Under the pieces are notes generated by a model. The model ran no database searches. It saw only the letters and a program-made list of their open reading frames with translations, and was not told the origin of the DNA. The position numbers and the translations under genes are program-made. Shown here piece by piece: positions 1 to 7,904 of a DNA stretch of 64,000 nt (positions are counted from its first letter, which is position 1; each line of letters opens with the position of its first letter). Origin of the DNA: Streptomyces sp. Z26 (lineage in GTDB: Bacteria > Actinomycetota > Actinomycetes > Streptomycetales > Streptomycetaceae); the NCBI RefSeq assembly GCF_003665095.1, contig NZ_RCHV01000002.1:6328501-6392500 (forward strand), in the 5' to 3' direction.

Positions 1-428
1 TCGTCGCGGCGGAACTCCCAGTCGTACGGGCCGCCCATCGCGTACGGCGCCGTGTCGAGCCCGGGAGCGGTGACGGCGACGAACCACATGTAGCCGGTGC
101 CCGTCGCCCGTCCGTGTTCGGCGTCCACGTCGAAGTCCAGGTTGAGGAGATGGTGCTGCATGCTCGGGTACGCCGACTCCGCCTCCTCCACCCTGGCCCG
201 GATCGCGTCCCTGCCGCGCACCTCCTCCCACGGTCCGAACTCCAGCACCGCGTCCTCGGCCCAGCAGCCGATCCACGTACCCCAGTCCCTGCGGTCCAGC
301 GCCCACCAACCGCGGTGCAGCAGGGAGCGCAGCGCCTCCCGGTCCTCCAGCAGCCGGAGCCTGCGCTCCAGGGCGCAGTGTCCGGGCCGTGCGGCCGGTG
401 TGTCCTGTCCGGTCGTGGTGCGGGGCAT
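1..428 (-). CDS. SnoaL-like / NTF2-fold protein (partial)
   Basis: The ATG at 428 is preceded on the minus strand by a GGAAGGA ribosome site. About 142 residues are visible and the C-terminus runs off the left edge. The segment LLEDREALRSLLHRGWWAL, followed by WGTWIGCWAEDAVLEFGPW, is the helix-then-sheet opening of the SnoaL/NTF2 fold. This cone-shaped fold is used by small isomerases, cyclases and ring hydroxylase subunits. The substrate cannot be told. Its only neighbour in the window is the TetR gene on the same strand, about 210 bases away. Function beyond the fold is unknown. Confidence 0.75.
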   Translation of the reverse strand, partial: MPRTTTGQDTPAARPGHCALERRLRLLEDREALRSLLHRGWWALDRRDWGTWIGCWAEDAVLEFGPWEEVRGRDAIRARVEEAESAYPSMQHHLLNLDFDVDAEHGRATGTGYMWFVAVTAPGLDTAPYAMGGPYDWEFRRD

Positions 429-636
429 GTCGGGTCCTTCCCAGGGGAGTGTCGAGGGGCGCGGCGGGCGTACGCGGTGACGCGTACGCCCCGCCGGGCA
501 CCCATGCTCCGGCGGGGGACGGGGGAGTGGCCAGGGCGGGACGTTCCTGGGGGCGGCGCACCCGGGCGGGCGGGCGGCGCGGGCACTCGCCGACGGCCCT
601 ACCGCGCGCGAGCCGGGGCGGGAGCGTCCGGCGCCG

Positions 637-1269
637 TCAGGTGTCCGGCGTCTCCTCGGGCACCGTCGTCGCCAGGGCGCGCAGGCCGTCGCGCAGCACG
701 TCCTCACCGATCCCCCCGAAGAGCGCCTGCTGCACGATGAAGCCCTGGGCGAGGGACATCAGGGTGCGTACGACGTGCTCGGTGGGGACGTCGGTACGCA
801 GGCGCCCGGCCCGCTGGTACGCGTGGACCAGGGCGTTCCACACGAGGCGCATGTCCTCGTAGCCGTCGTCGAGGGCCATGGCCAGCCGCTCGTCCCGCAG
901 GGTCTCGCCCCAGACCTGGAGTATCAGCCCGGCGAACGTGCCGATGTCGGTGCCCGCCCGCCGCGCCTGCTCCGTCAGCGCGTGGGTGAGCACGCCGCTG
1001 ACGACGTCCTCGAACGGGCGGGCGGGCGCCTCGCGGGCGGCGTCCCGGAAGCTCTCCCGCATGTACGTGAACGCCTCGGCGGCCACCGCCTTGATCAGCT
1101 CGTCCTTGCTGCGGAAGTAGCGGTAGACCGCTCCGGACGACAGCTCGGTCTCCTGGAACACGTCCTGCATGGAGGTGGCGTGGAAGCCGTTGCGGGCGAA
1201 GCAGCGCCGCGCGCCGTCGATGATCTGCTGCCGTCGGGCGTCGAGGTGTGCCTGGGAAACGCGTGCCAT
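637..1269 (-). CDS. TetR/AcrR-family repressor
   Basis: 210 aa. The N-terminal helix-turn-helix covers residues 10-55, with the recognition-helix signature SSGAVYRYFRSKDELIKAV. The C-terminal ligand domain is variable, so no effector can be named. The gene is divergent from the membrane protein at 1370, and the 100-bp gap holds two similar operator-like boxes. The expected arrangement is repression of itself and of the membrane protein, with release by a small ligand. This follows the TetR norm and is inference. Confidence 0.9.
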   Translation of the reverse strand: MARVSQAHLDARRQQIIDGARRCFARNGFHATSMQDVFQETELSSGAVYRYFRSKDELIKAVAAEAFTYMRESFRDAAREAPARPFEDVVSGVLTHALTEQARRAGTDIGTFAGLILQVWGETLRDERLAMALDDGYEDMRLVWNALVHAYQRAGRLRTDVPTEHVVRTLMSLAQGFIVQQALFGGIGEDVLRDGLRALATTVPEETPDT

Positions 1270-1281
1270 GCGTCTCAGGCT

Positions 1282-1353
1282 AAAACGAACGTTCTTTCTT
1301 GAAAAGTGGCCCTCAGGGGTTCACAGTGAACTCGTAAAACGAACGATCCTTCT
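1282..1353. promoter_or_regulatory. Two TetR-type operator boxes in a divergent promoter
   Basis: Box 1 (1282-1300) reads AAAACGAACGTTCTTTCTT, centred on the palindrome GAACGTTC. Box 2 (1336-1353) begins with the same AAAACGAACG and continues ATCCTTCT. It is framed by an inverted CTCGTA...TACGAG at 1331-1358. The boxes lie 54 bp apart between the TetR start (1269) and the divergent gene start (1370), so both promoters could be covered. Confidence 0.6.
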
Positions 1354-1369
1354 ACGAGCAGGGGTTTCC

Positions 1370-2338
1370 ATGTCACAGGTCCGCAGCATGATCGTGGTCG
1401 TCCTCGTGGTGCCGGCCGTGATCGCGTTCTCCCTGTGGGCGTTCCTCTGGCCCAGCGCCCGCCTCGCCCCACGGGACCTGCCCCTGGGAGTCGCCGGGGC
1501 CACCGCGGCCGTCGCACCGGTCAAGGCCCAACTGGAGAAGCGCGAGGGCGCGTTCGAGGTGCACGGCTACCCCGACGCGGCCGCCGCGCGCACGGCCATC
1601 AAGGAGCGGGAGGTGTACGGCGCCGTCGTCGTCACCGACCGGGGCCCCCGCCTCCTCGTCGCCTCCGCGGCCGCCCCGACCGTCGCGCAGCTGCTCACCG
1701 AGTCCCTCGGCGAGCGCGACGGACGTACGGTGCCCACCGAGGACGTCGTCCCCCTCCCGGAGAACGACCCGCGCGGCACGGCGCTCAACTCCAGCGCCCT
1801 GCCCATGGCGTTGGCGGGCATCGCCATGGGCGCCGCCGTCAGCACCCTCGGCCTGCGCGGTCTCCGGGCCCTGGTGACCGTACTGGCGGCCGCCACCGTC
1901 ATCGGACTCGTCGCCGCGGCCGTCACGGACAGCTGGCTCGGCGCCCTCGCCGGCGACTGGTGGGCCGAGGCGGGCGCCTTCGCGCTGGCCGCCCTCGCGG
2001 GCGGTGCCACGGTCGCGGGCTTCGCCGCACTGCTCGGCCCGGCCGGGATCGGGCTCGGCGCGCTGGTCATCATGCTGCTCGGCAACCCCTTCTCCGGCGT
2101 CACCAGCGCGCCCCAGCTGCTGCCCGAACCGGTCGGCACGCTCGGCCAGTTGCTCCCGCCCGGCGCGGGCGGCAGCCTGCTGCGCTCCGTGGCGTACTTC
2201 GACGGGCACGGCGTCGCCGGTCCCCTCGCCACCCTCGGTGTCTGGACCGTGCTCGGGCTCGCGCTGGTCCTCCTGGGCCCCGTACTCCGTGCCCGCCGTA
2301 CGGCCGACGCCTCCGCCGCCGCCGGGGCACCCGCGTAG
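1370..2338 (+). CDS. YhgE/ABC-2-like polytopic membrane protein
   Basis: 322 aa. I start at the ATG at 1370 because it directly follows the operator region; upstream in-frame codons run back through the TetR gene. A first membrane helix (residues about 4-25) is followed by an extracytoplasmic stretch of about 120 residues, then five or six hydrophobic helices from residue 145 to near the C-terminus, ending in a basic tail. This resembles YhgE/Pip and DUF3533-type ABC-2 permease-like proteins, often found beside TetR regulators and linked to export or stress. No ATPase gene is adjacent. The call is by topology only. Confidence 0.6.
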   Translation: MSQVRSMIVVVLVVPAVIAFSLWAFLWPSARLAPRDLPLGVAGATAAVAPVKAQLEKREGAFEVHGYPDAAAARTAIKEREVYGAVVVTDRGPRLLVASAAAPTVAQLLTESLGERDGRTVPTEDVVPLPENDPRGTALNSSALPMALAGIAMGAAVSTLGLRGLRALVTVLAAATVIGLVAAAVTDSWLGALAGDWWAEAGAFALAALAGGATVAGFAALLGPAGIGLGALVIMLLGNPFSGVTSAPQLLPEPVGTLGQLLPPGAGGSLLRSVAYFDGHGVAGPLATLGVWTVLGLALVLLGPVLRARRTADASAAAGAPA

Positions 2339-2427
2339 GAGGCGCCCGCCGCACCCCGGTGACCTGCCGCTAAGGTGCCCATGCCGGGGCGCGCCGGGCC
2401 GGGGCGCCGTACAGCTTGGAGGCCGGA

Positions 2428-3603
2428 ATGACGTCGTCGCCCGTACACCCTCTCGACCTGCTCGCCGTCGACGGACTGCTGACCGACGAGGAACGCGAGA
2501 TCCGCAGCACCGTACGGACCTTCGGAGCGCGCGAGCTGCGGCCCCACGTGGCCGACTGGTTCGAGGAGGGCGAGATCCCCGCCCGCGAACTGGCCCGCCG
2601 CCTCGGCGAGCTCGGCGTCCTGGGCATGCACCTGGAGGGGTACGGCTGCGCGGGCACCAACACCGTCGCGTACGGCCTCGCCTGCCACGAACTGGAGGCC
2701 GTCGACTCCGGGCTGCGCAGCCTGGTGTCGGTGCAGGGCTCGCTCGCCATGTACGCGATCTGGAAGTACGGCACGGAGGAGCAGAAGCAGCAGTGGCTGC
2801 CTGGGATGGCGGCGGGTGAGAAGATCGGCTGCTTCGGCCTCACCGAACCCGACGCGGGCTCCGACCCGGCCTCGATGCGCACCCACGCCCGTCGCGACGG
2901 CGCCGACTGGGTGCTGAACGGCACCAAGATGTGGATCACGAACGGCTCCGTGGCGGACGTCGCCGTCGTCTGGGCCCGCGCGGACGACGGCATCCGCGGC
3001 TTCCTCGTCCCGGCGGGCACCCCCGGCTTCAGCGCCCCCGCCATCAAGAAGAAGCTGTCCCTGCGCGCGAGCGTGACCGCCGAACTGGTCCTGGAGGACG
3101 TACGGTTGCCCGCCGACGCCGTGCTGCCCCACGTACGCGGCCTCTCCGGGCCCCTCGGCTGCCTCACCGAGGCGCGCTTCGGCATCATCTTCGGCGCGCT
3201 CGGTGCCGCCCGCGACTGCCTGGAGACGGCGCTGTCGTACGCGGCAGAGCGCACCGTCTTCGACCGCTCCCTCGCCTCGTACCAGCTCACCCAGCAGAAA
3301 CTGGCCGACATGGCCGTGGAGCTGGGCAAGGGCATGCTGCTCGCCGTGCACCTCGGGCGGCTCAAGGACTCGGGAAAGCTGACACCCGAGCAGATCAGCG
3401 TGGGCAAGCTGAACAACGTGCGCGAGGCCATCGCCATCGCCCGCGAGTGCCGCACCATCCTCGGCGCCAACGGCATCACGCTGGAGTACCCGGTGCTGCG
3501 CCACGCCAACAACCTGGAGTCGGTGCTGACCTACGAGGGCACCAGCGAGGTGCACACCCTCGTCATCGGCAAGGCGCTGACGGGCGAGGCCGCCTTCCGC
3601 TGA
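2428..3603 (+). CDS. Acyl-CoA dehydrogenase, glutaryl-CoA dehydrogenase type
   Basis: 391 aa, full length for the family. The ATG at 2428 has GGAGG five bases upstream; the in-frame TTG at 2416 lies on top of that site and is rejected. The FAD-binding signature IGCFGLTEPDAGSDPASM lies near residue 135, and GYGCAGTNTVAYGL is typical of the GcdH branch. The catalytic-base region TYEGTSEVHTLVIGKAL is at the C-terminus. GcdH converts glutaryl-CoA to crotonyl-CoA in lysine and tryptophan breakdown and passes electrons to ETF, whose genes are at 23.5-25.3 kb. A -10-like TAAGGT lies at 2371-2376. A related short-chain acyl-CoA specificity is possible. Confidence 0.85.
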   Translation: MTSSPVHPLDLLAVDGLLTDEEREIRSTVRTFGARELRPHVADWFEEGEIPARELARRLGELGVLGMHLEGYGCAGTNTVAYGLACHELEAVDSGLRSLVSVQGSLAMYAIWKYGTEEQKQQWLPGMAAGEKIGCFGLTEPDAGSDPASMRTHARRDGADWVLNGTKMWITNGSVADVAVVWARADDGIRGFLVPAGTPGFSAPAIKKKLSLRASVTAELVLEDVRLPADAVLPHVRGLSGPLGCLTEARFGIIFGALGAARDCLETALSYAAERTVFDRSLASYQLTQQKLADMAVELGKGMLLAVHLGRLKDSGKLTPEQISVGKLNNVREAIAIARECRTILGANGITLEYPVLRHANNLESVLTYEGTSEVHTLVIGKALTGEAAFR

Positions 3604-3635
3604 GGCCGCCCACCATCCCGGTCACGCAGGTGTAC

Positions 3636-3667
3636 GAGGGGCCCGCGCCGACGGTCGCGGGCCCCTC
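3636..3667 (+). terminator. Strong hairpin terminator after the acyl-CoA dehydrogenase
   Basis: Perfect 12-bp stem, GAGGGGCCCGCG (3636-3647) with CGCGGGCCCCTC (3656-3667), and an 8-nt loop, 33 bases after the stop codon. There is no U tract, as is usual in Streptomyces. Confidence 0.8.
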
Positions 3668-3751
3668 CCGTCGGTGCGGCACCGGGCCCTGACCTGCCCG
3701 CACCGGCTGCTACGGTCCTCCCGATCATCGTCACCGACGGAAGGCCCAGCA

Positions 3752-4834
3752 GTGACCACCGACAGCCCGGCGGGGTCCTCCGCGCCGTCCTCGCCGGCGG
3801 ACCGCGCCTACATCGGCTCGTTCACCTCGGCCGGAGGCCGCGGCGTCACCACGGCCGTCGTCGCACCCGACGGCGGGCTCCACCCCATGCACCACACGGA
3901 CCGGGCGCTGCCCGACCCCTCGTACCTCGCGATCCGCCCCGGTCTGCTCTACGCCGTCTGCGAGACCGAGTCCGGTACGGCCGCGGCGCTGTCACTGGCC
4001 GACCGCGACCGCCCGGAGCCGCTGGGCGAACCGGTGCCCGTACGGGGCGCCGGGCCGACGCATCTGGTGCTCGCGGGCGGCCGGTTGTTCACCGCCAACT
4101 ACACCTCCGGCAGCGTCAGCGCGCTGCCCCTGCGCGCGGACGGCACCCTCGGCGGCCAGCCCTCCGTACACCCGCACCGGGGCTCCGGACCCGACACGGG
4201 ACGGCAGCGCGGACCGCACGCGCACGCGGTGGTGCCCGCGCCCTCCGGACGCTGGCTGCTCGCGGCGGACCTCGGTACGGACTCCGTGTGGATCTACGAC
4301 CTCGAAACGGACGCGGACGCGGGCGGTGGCGCCGTGCGACCGTACGGCGAGGTACGGCTGCGGCCGGGCAGCGGGCCGCGCCAGATCGCGTTCCACCCCG
4401 GAGGGCGCCACGCGTACGTGACCTGCGAACTCGACGCCACCGTCACCGTCTGCCATTGGGACGACGCGGCGGGAACGCTGGTACCCGTCGCCGAGACGCC
4501 GCTCGTAGGTCCGGAGGCGACCGGCGAGAGCTACCCGTCCGAGCTGGTGGTGCGGGCCGACGGGCGCTTCGCCTGGGCCGCCGTACGCGGCCAGGACCAC
4601 ATCGCCGTACTGGCGCTCGGCGGGGACGGGGGCACAGCGGAACTCGTCGACACCGTCCCCTGCGGCGGGCACTGGCCCCGGGGTCTGGCACTGCACCCCT
4701 CGGAGCGGTGGCTGTACGCGGCCAACGAGCGTTCCGGGGACGTCACCTGGTTCGTGCCCGACGCCCGTACGGGGACACCGCGCCGGGCCGGATCGGTGGA
4801 GGCGCCCGCCGCCTCGTGCGTGGTCTTCGGCTGA
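3752..4834 (+). CDS. Lactonase-family seven-bladed beta-propeller protein
   Basis: 360 aa from the GTG at 3752, which has GGAAGG just upstream. Repeated blade motifs such as YIGSFTSAGGRGV, GPTHLVLAGGRLFTANYTSG and HPSERWLYAANERSGDVTWF match the Pgl/YbhE lactonase family, whose best-known member hydrolyses 6-phosphogluconolactone. The conserved RGPHAHAV-type segment is present near residue 152. There is no signal peptide, so it is probably cytoplasmic. The substrate here could also be another lactone. It lies alone between terminators. Confidence 0.8.
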   Translation: MTTDSPAGSSAPSSPADRAYIGSFTSAGGRGVTTAVVAPDGGLHPMHHTDRALPDPSYLAIRPGLLYAVCETESGTAAALSLADRDRPEPLGEPVPVRGAGPTHLVLAGGRLFTANYTSGSVSALPLRADGTLGGQPSVHPHRGSGPDTGRQRGPHAHAVVPAPSGRWLLAADLGTDSVWIYDLETDADAGGGAVRPYGEVRLRPGSGPRQIAFHPGGRHAYVTCELDATVTVCHWDDAAGTLVPVAETPLVGPEATGESYPSELVVRADGRFAWAAVRGQDHIAVLALGGDGGTAELVDTVPCGGHWPRGLALHPSERWLYAANERSGDVTWFVPDARTGTPRRAGSVEAPAASCVVFG

Positions 4835-4865
4835 CGTCGGCGCCCCCGGCAGCTCTCGACGCGCA

Positions 4866-4895
4866 CCCGCCCGGTGCTCCTCCGTACCGGGCGGG
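4866..4895. terminator. Bidirectional terminator hairpin
   Basis: 10-bp perfect stem, CCCGCCCGGT with ACCGGGCGGG, and a 10-nt loop. It lies between the convergent lactonase and CbiX-like genes. Confidence 0.75.
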
Positions 4896-4926
4896 CGTGT
4901 CCCGAGAACTGCGTATCCGGTGCGCG

Positions 4927-5850
4927 TCAGCGCATCGGCATGCCCATGCCCTGCGGCTGCTGCGGCAGCCCGAGCTTCGCGGCGTACGCGGAAGCGACGA
5001 GCTTGCCCAGCGACGGGTAGGCGCCCAGCGGCTCGGCCGTCGGGCACTCCGCCTCCTCCGCCGCCGCGGCGAGCAGGCCCTCAGGGACCTCGGGGCCGAT
5101 CAGGCAGGGCGCGACGGCCAGCTGCTGCGAACCGGACTCCCGCAGCTGACCGGCGATCCGCGCCACCGCGCCGTCGTCGTCCAGCCCCGCGGCCAGCACC
5201 GGGACCGCGAGCCGGGCCGCGAGCAGCATCCCCGTGATGCCCGCTGCCTGCACGGCCTCCTCGCCACCGATGGTGGCCAGGATGATGCCGTCCGCCGCCG
5301 TTGCGACCGTGAACAGGCGCGCCCGGTCGGCGCGTGCGAGACCCGCCTCCGAGAGCTTCACGTGGACGGCCTCCGCGAGGAGCGGGTGCGGGCCGAGCAC
5401 GTCGGTCAGCTCCGAGCCGGAGCCGCTGCTGAGCACCGCCTGCCGTATCTGCCGCATCTGGCTCGCGTCCGGACCCGCCAGCAGCGGCACCACGACGGCG
5501 GCGGGCGCCTCGGGGCCACCCTCGGCGGACGACTCCTCCCCCTGCTCTTCCGCCGTGGCGCGCTCCTCCGCGGCCTGCGTGAGAACCGCGTCGAGTGCGG
5601 GGAACTCCTCGCCGCCGCCGTCCACGTAGCCCACCCGGGCGTCCAGACCGGGCAGCTCGGAGCGCGCGATGCTCACGATCTCGGAGGCCAGGCCCCGCGT
5701 CGCCGTGGACGGCTCGCCGGGGACGGCGAGCACCAGAGCCGGGGCGTTCTCCGGCGCCACCACGGGCTCAGGCCGGCGGTGCCGTCCGGACTGGCGAGGG
5801 CGCGGCATTCGTACGGGCAGGCCGTTGTCCGGCCCAGTGGGGGAGCTCAT
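4927..5850 (-). CDS. CbiX/sirohydrochlorin-chelatase-like protein, degenerate
   Basis: 307 aa from the ATG at 5850; an earlier in-frame start at 5943 would add 31 low-complexity residues. Two similar alpha/beta halves and the segment LGPHPLLAEAVHVKLSEAG resemble the CbiX fold that inserts metal into sirohydrochlorin. The N-terminal strand reads ALVLAVPGEPSTAT where chelatases carry a metal-binding His-Gly-Ser, so that His is missing. Residues 85-100 form a Glu/Ala-rich insertion. The C-terminus ends Gly-Met-Gly-Met-Pro-Met-Arg. No sirohaem or cobalamin gene is adjacent. It may be a non-catalytic paralogue. Confidence 0.65.
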   Translation of the reverse strand: MSSPTGPDNGLPVRMPRPRQSGRHRRPEPVVAPENAPALVLAVPGEPSTATRGLASEIVSIARSELPGLDARVGYVDGGGEEFPALDAVLTQAAEERATAEEQGEESSAEGGPEAPAAVVVPLLAGPDASQMRQIRQAVLSSGSGSELTDVLGPHPLLAEAVHVKLSEAGLARADRARLFTVATAADGIILATIGGEEAVQAAGITGMLLAARLAVPVLAAGLDDDGAVARIAGQLRESGSQQLAVAPCLIGPEVPEGLLAAAAEEAECPTAEPLGAYPSLGKLVASAYAAKLGLPQQPQGMGMPMR

Positions 5851-5959
5851 GTCGCCGCATGTTAATGCCTTGGTGGTACCGACTGTCGAGGCGGGGGAGG
5901 ACGGTCCGGTTATGCACCTTTTGTGGCGCGTGTCGTCGTGCACTCCAAGGGGTGTGCCC

Positions 5960-7108
5960 TCAGCTGACGGTGAGCAGCGGCGAGCCTGTGGGCAGCCGCA
6001 ACGCGTTCACGCTCAAACGGGTCGCGACCAGCAGCGCTCCGTCCAGCGGGTCGCCCGCGGCGGTCACCGCGCGCGCGTGCGGGAGGCGTACGGCGAGCTG
6101 CTCCCGTACCGGTTCCAGCAGGGCCGTGCCGGAGCGGAACAGCCCGCCCGTGAGCGCCACCCGCGGGTGCGCGTCCGACACCGCCCCGGCGCCGTCCGGT
6201 CCCGTGTCCTCAGCCCCGGCGCGGTCCGTCGTCGCGTCGTTCGCCGTGGGGTCCGCCGTGGGTTCCGTCGTCGTGCGGTCCGGGCGCGCGTCCTCCGCGG
6301 GCGGGCACACGGCGGCGGCGGTGGCGGCGATCTCCTCGGCCGCCCGGCGGACGATCCCCGCCGCGACCGGGTCGACGCCCCCACCGTCCACACCGGACGC
6401 GCAGCGCAGTACCTCCGGCGCGAACGACGCCAGCACCGCGGGGCGATCCGTACGCGGATACAGCACTGCGGGCAGGCCGTCGACACGGCAGTCGAACAGC
6501 AGCTCCGCGCGCTTCCGCAACGCGGCCGAGCCGCCCGCCCGGCCGTCGAACGCCCGGAGCGCGGCGTCCAGACCCGCCTGCCCGATCCAGGCACCGCCAC
6601 CGCGGTCACCGAGGAGGTGCCCCCAGCCGTCCGCCCGCCGCCAGCCGCGAAGGTCCGTTCCGAGCGCGATCATTCCCGTGCCCGCCGCCACCACCGCTCC
6701 GGGCTCCTCGCCGAGGGCCCCCGCGTACGCGGTCACCGCGTCGGCGGCCAGCGCCAGTCGGCACACGCCGAGCGCCTCGGCCAGGGCCGCGGGCAGGGTC
6801 GCGCGCAACCCCGCGCCGAGCGTCGCCATACCGGCCGCGCCCACGCAGACCGTGTCGACGCGTCCACCGCCCGCCTCCGCCAGCAGGGAACGGGCGGCGG
6901 GCAGCAACTGCTCCAGCAGGTGCGTGGCGTCGATCCCGGCCGCGCCCGTACGCACGGGCTCGGCCGACACCGTACGGCCCACCGCTCCCGGCACCCCCTG
7001 CGCGCCTGCGGCGGATGTGGCGGCCGACGTCTCCGTACCCGCGGGGGCGAGTGCCGTACGCAGGCCGGAGCCGCCCGAGTCGACTCCGAGCACCCAGCGC
7101 GCGGTCAC
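5960..7108 (-). CDS. BadF/BadG-type sugar kinase (N-acetylglucosamine kinase-like)
   Basis: 382 aa from the GTG at 7108; the open frame further upstream overlaps ung and is not used. Motifs: phosphate-1 loop VLGVDSGGSGLRTAL at residue 4, AAGTGMIALG near 145, and GWGHLLGDRGGGAWIG near 165, which is close to the N-acetylglucosamine kinase signature. A Thr/Asp-rich insertion of about 40 residues lies near residue 280. The GTG overlaps the ung stop (GTGA), so translation is probably coupled. It likely phosphorylates an amino sugar from cell-wall turnover; the exact substrate is inference. Confidence 0.8.
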   Translation of the reverse strand: MTARWVLGVDSGGSGLRTALAPAGTETSAATSAAGAQGVPGAVGRTVSAEPVRTGAAGIDATHLLEQLLPAARSLLAEAGGGRVDTVCVGAAGMATLGAGLRATLPAALAEALGVCRLALAADAVTAYAGALGEEPGAVVAAGTGMIALGTDLRGWRRADGWGHLLGDRGGGAWIGQAGLDAALRAFDGRAGGSAALRKRAELLFDCRVDGLPAVLYPRTDRPAVLASFAPEVLRCASGVDGGGVDPVAAGIVRRAAEEIAATAAAVCPPAEDARPDRTTTEPTADPTANDATTDRAGAEDTGPDGAGAVSDAHPRVALTGGLFRSGTALLEPVREQLAVRLPHARAVTAAGDPLDGALLVATRLSVNALRLPTGSPLLTVS

Positions 7109-7782
7109 GGCAGGCGCCAGTCCACGGGGGGCGCGTCCTGCTGGGCCAGCAGGTCGTTGACGCGGCTGAACGGGCGGGAGCCGAAGAAACCGCGGTCGGC
7201 CGACATGGGCGACGGATGCGAGGACTCGACGGCGGGGAGGCCGCCGAGGAGGGGCCGCAGATTGCGGGCGTCCCGGCCCCACAGCACCGACACCAGCGGT
7301 CGGCCGCGGGCGACCAGCGCCCGGATGGCCTGCTCCGTGACCTCTTCCCAGCCCTTGCCGCGGTGGGCGGCGGGCTTGCGGGGCGCGGTCGTCAGCGCCC
7401 TGTTGAGGAGGAGGACGCCCTGCTCCGTCCACGGGGTGAGGTCCCCGTTGGACGGGCGGGGGAGACCCAGGTCGCTGTGCAGCTCCCGGAAGATGTTCTC
7501 CAGGCTGCCCGGCAGGGGGCTGACCTCGGGCGCCACCGAGAAGCTGAGCCCCACCGCGTGACCGGGCGTCGGATACGGGTCCTGCCCGACGACGAGCACA
7601 CGCACCTCGTCGAACGGCTGCTGGAAGGCCCGCAGGACATTCGCCCCCGCCGGGAGGTACGTCCTGCCCGCGGCGATCTCCGCGCGCAGGAAGTCACCCA
7701 TGGCGGCGACCCGTTCGGCCACCGGTTCCAGCGCCTTCGCCCAGCCCGGTTCAACGATCTCATTCAACGCTCGTGCAGCCAC
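7105..7782 (-). CDS. ung: Uracil-DNA glycosylase
   Basis: 225 aa, full length. It removes uracil from DNA in base excision repair. The water-activating loop VGQDPYPTPGHAVGLSFS is at residues 65-82, and the Leu-intercalation loop HPSPMSADRGFFGSRPF is near residue 190; the motif I Asp and motif II His are both present. The start is a GTG at 7782. On the minus strand, TAGAGT (plus-strand 7791-7796) ends 8 nt before it, which predicts a leaderless message. It is coupled to the downstream kinase gene. Confidence 0.95.
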   Translation of the reverse strand: MAARALNEIVEPGWAKALEPVAERVAAMGDFLRAEIAAGRTYLPAGANVLRAFQQPFDEVRVLVVGQDPYPTPGHAVGLSFSVAPEVSPLPGSLENIFRELHSDLGLPRPSNGDLTPWTEQGVLLLNRALTTAPRKPAAHRGKGWEEVTEQAIRALVARGRPLVSVLWGRDARNLRPLLGGLPAVESSHPSPMSADRGFFGSRPFSRVNDLLAQQDAPPVDWRLP

Positions 7783-7904
7783 GAGCGGTCACTCTAGTGC
7801 GTCGAGGGTGGTGCCCCGGCCAATTCGGTCACTCTTCCCGGCCTCCTGTAACCGCCTGCCCCGTACGGGAGTTCACGCCCGGGCACGTCGAGGGGGCACG
7901 CCGG

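Noticed and set aside
2416..2418. TTG start for the acyl-CoA dehydrogenase
   Set aside because: It overlaps the ribosome binding site that serves the ATG at 2428.
1567..3555. Long minus-strand frame of 662 codons
   Set aside because: It lies opposite the membrane protein and the acyl-CoA dehydrogenase and has shadow composition (Arg/Gly/Ala/Val with no fold motifs). High-GC genomes produce such frames antisense to real genes.
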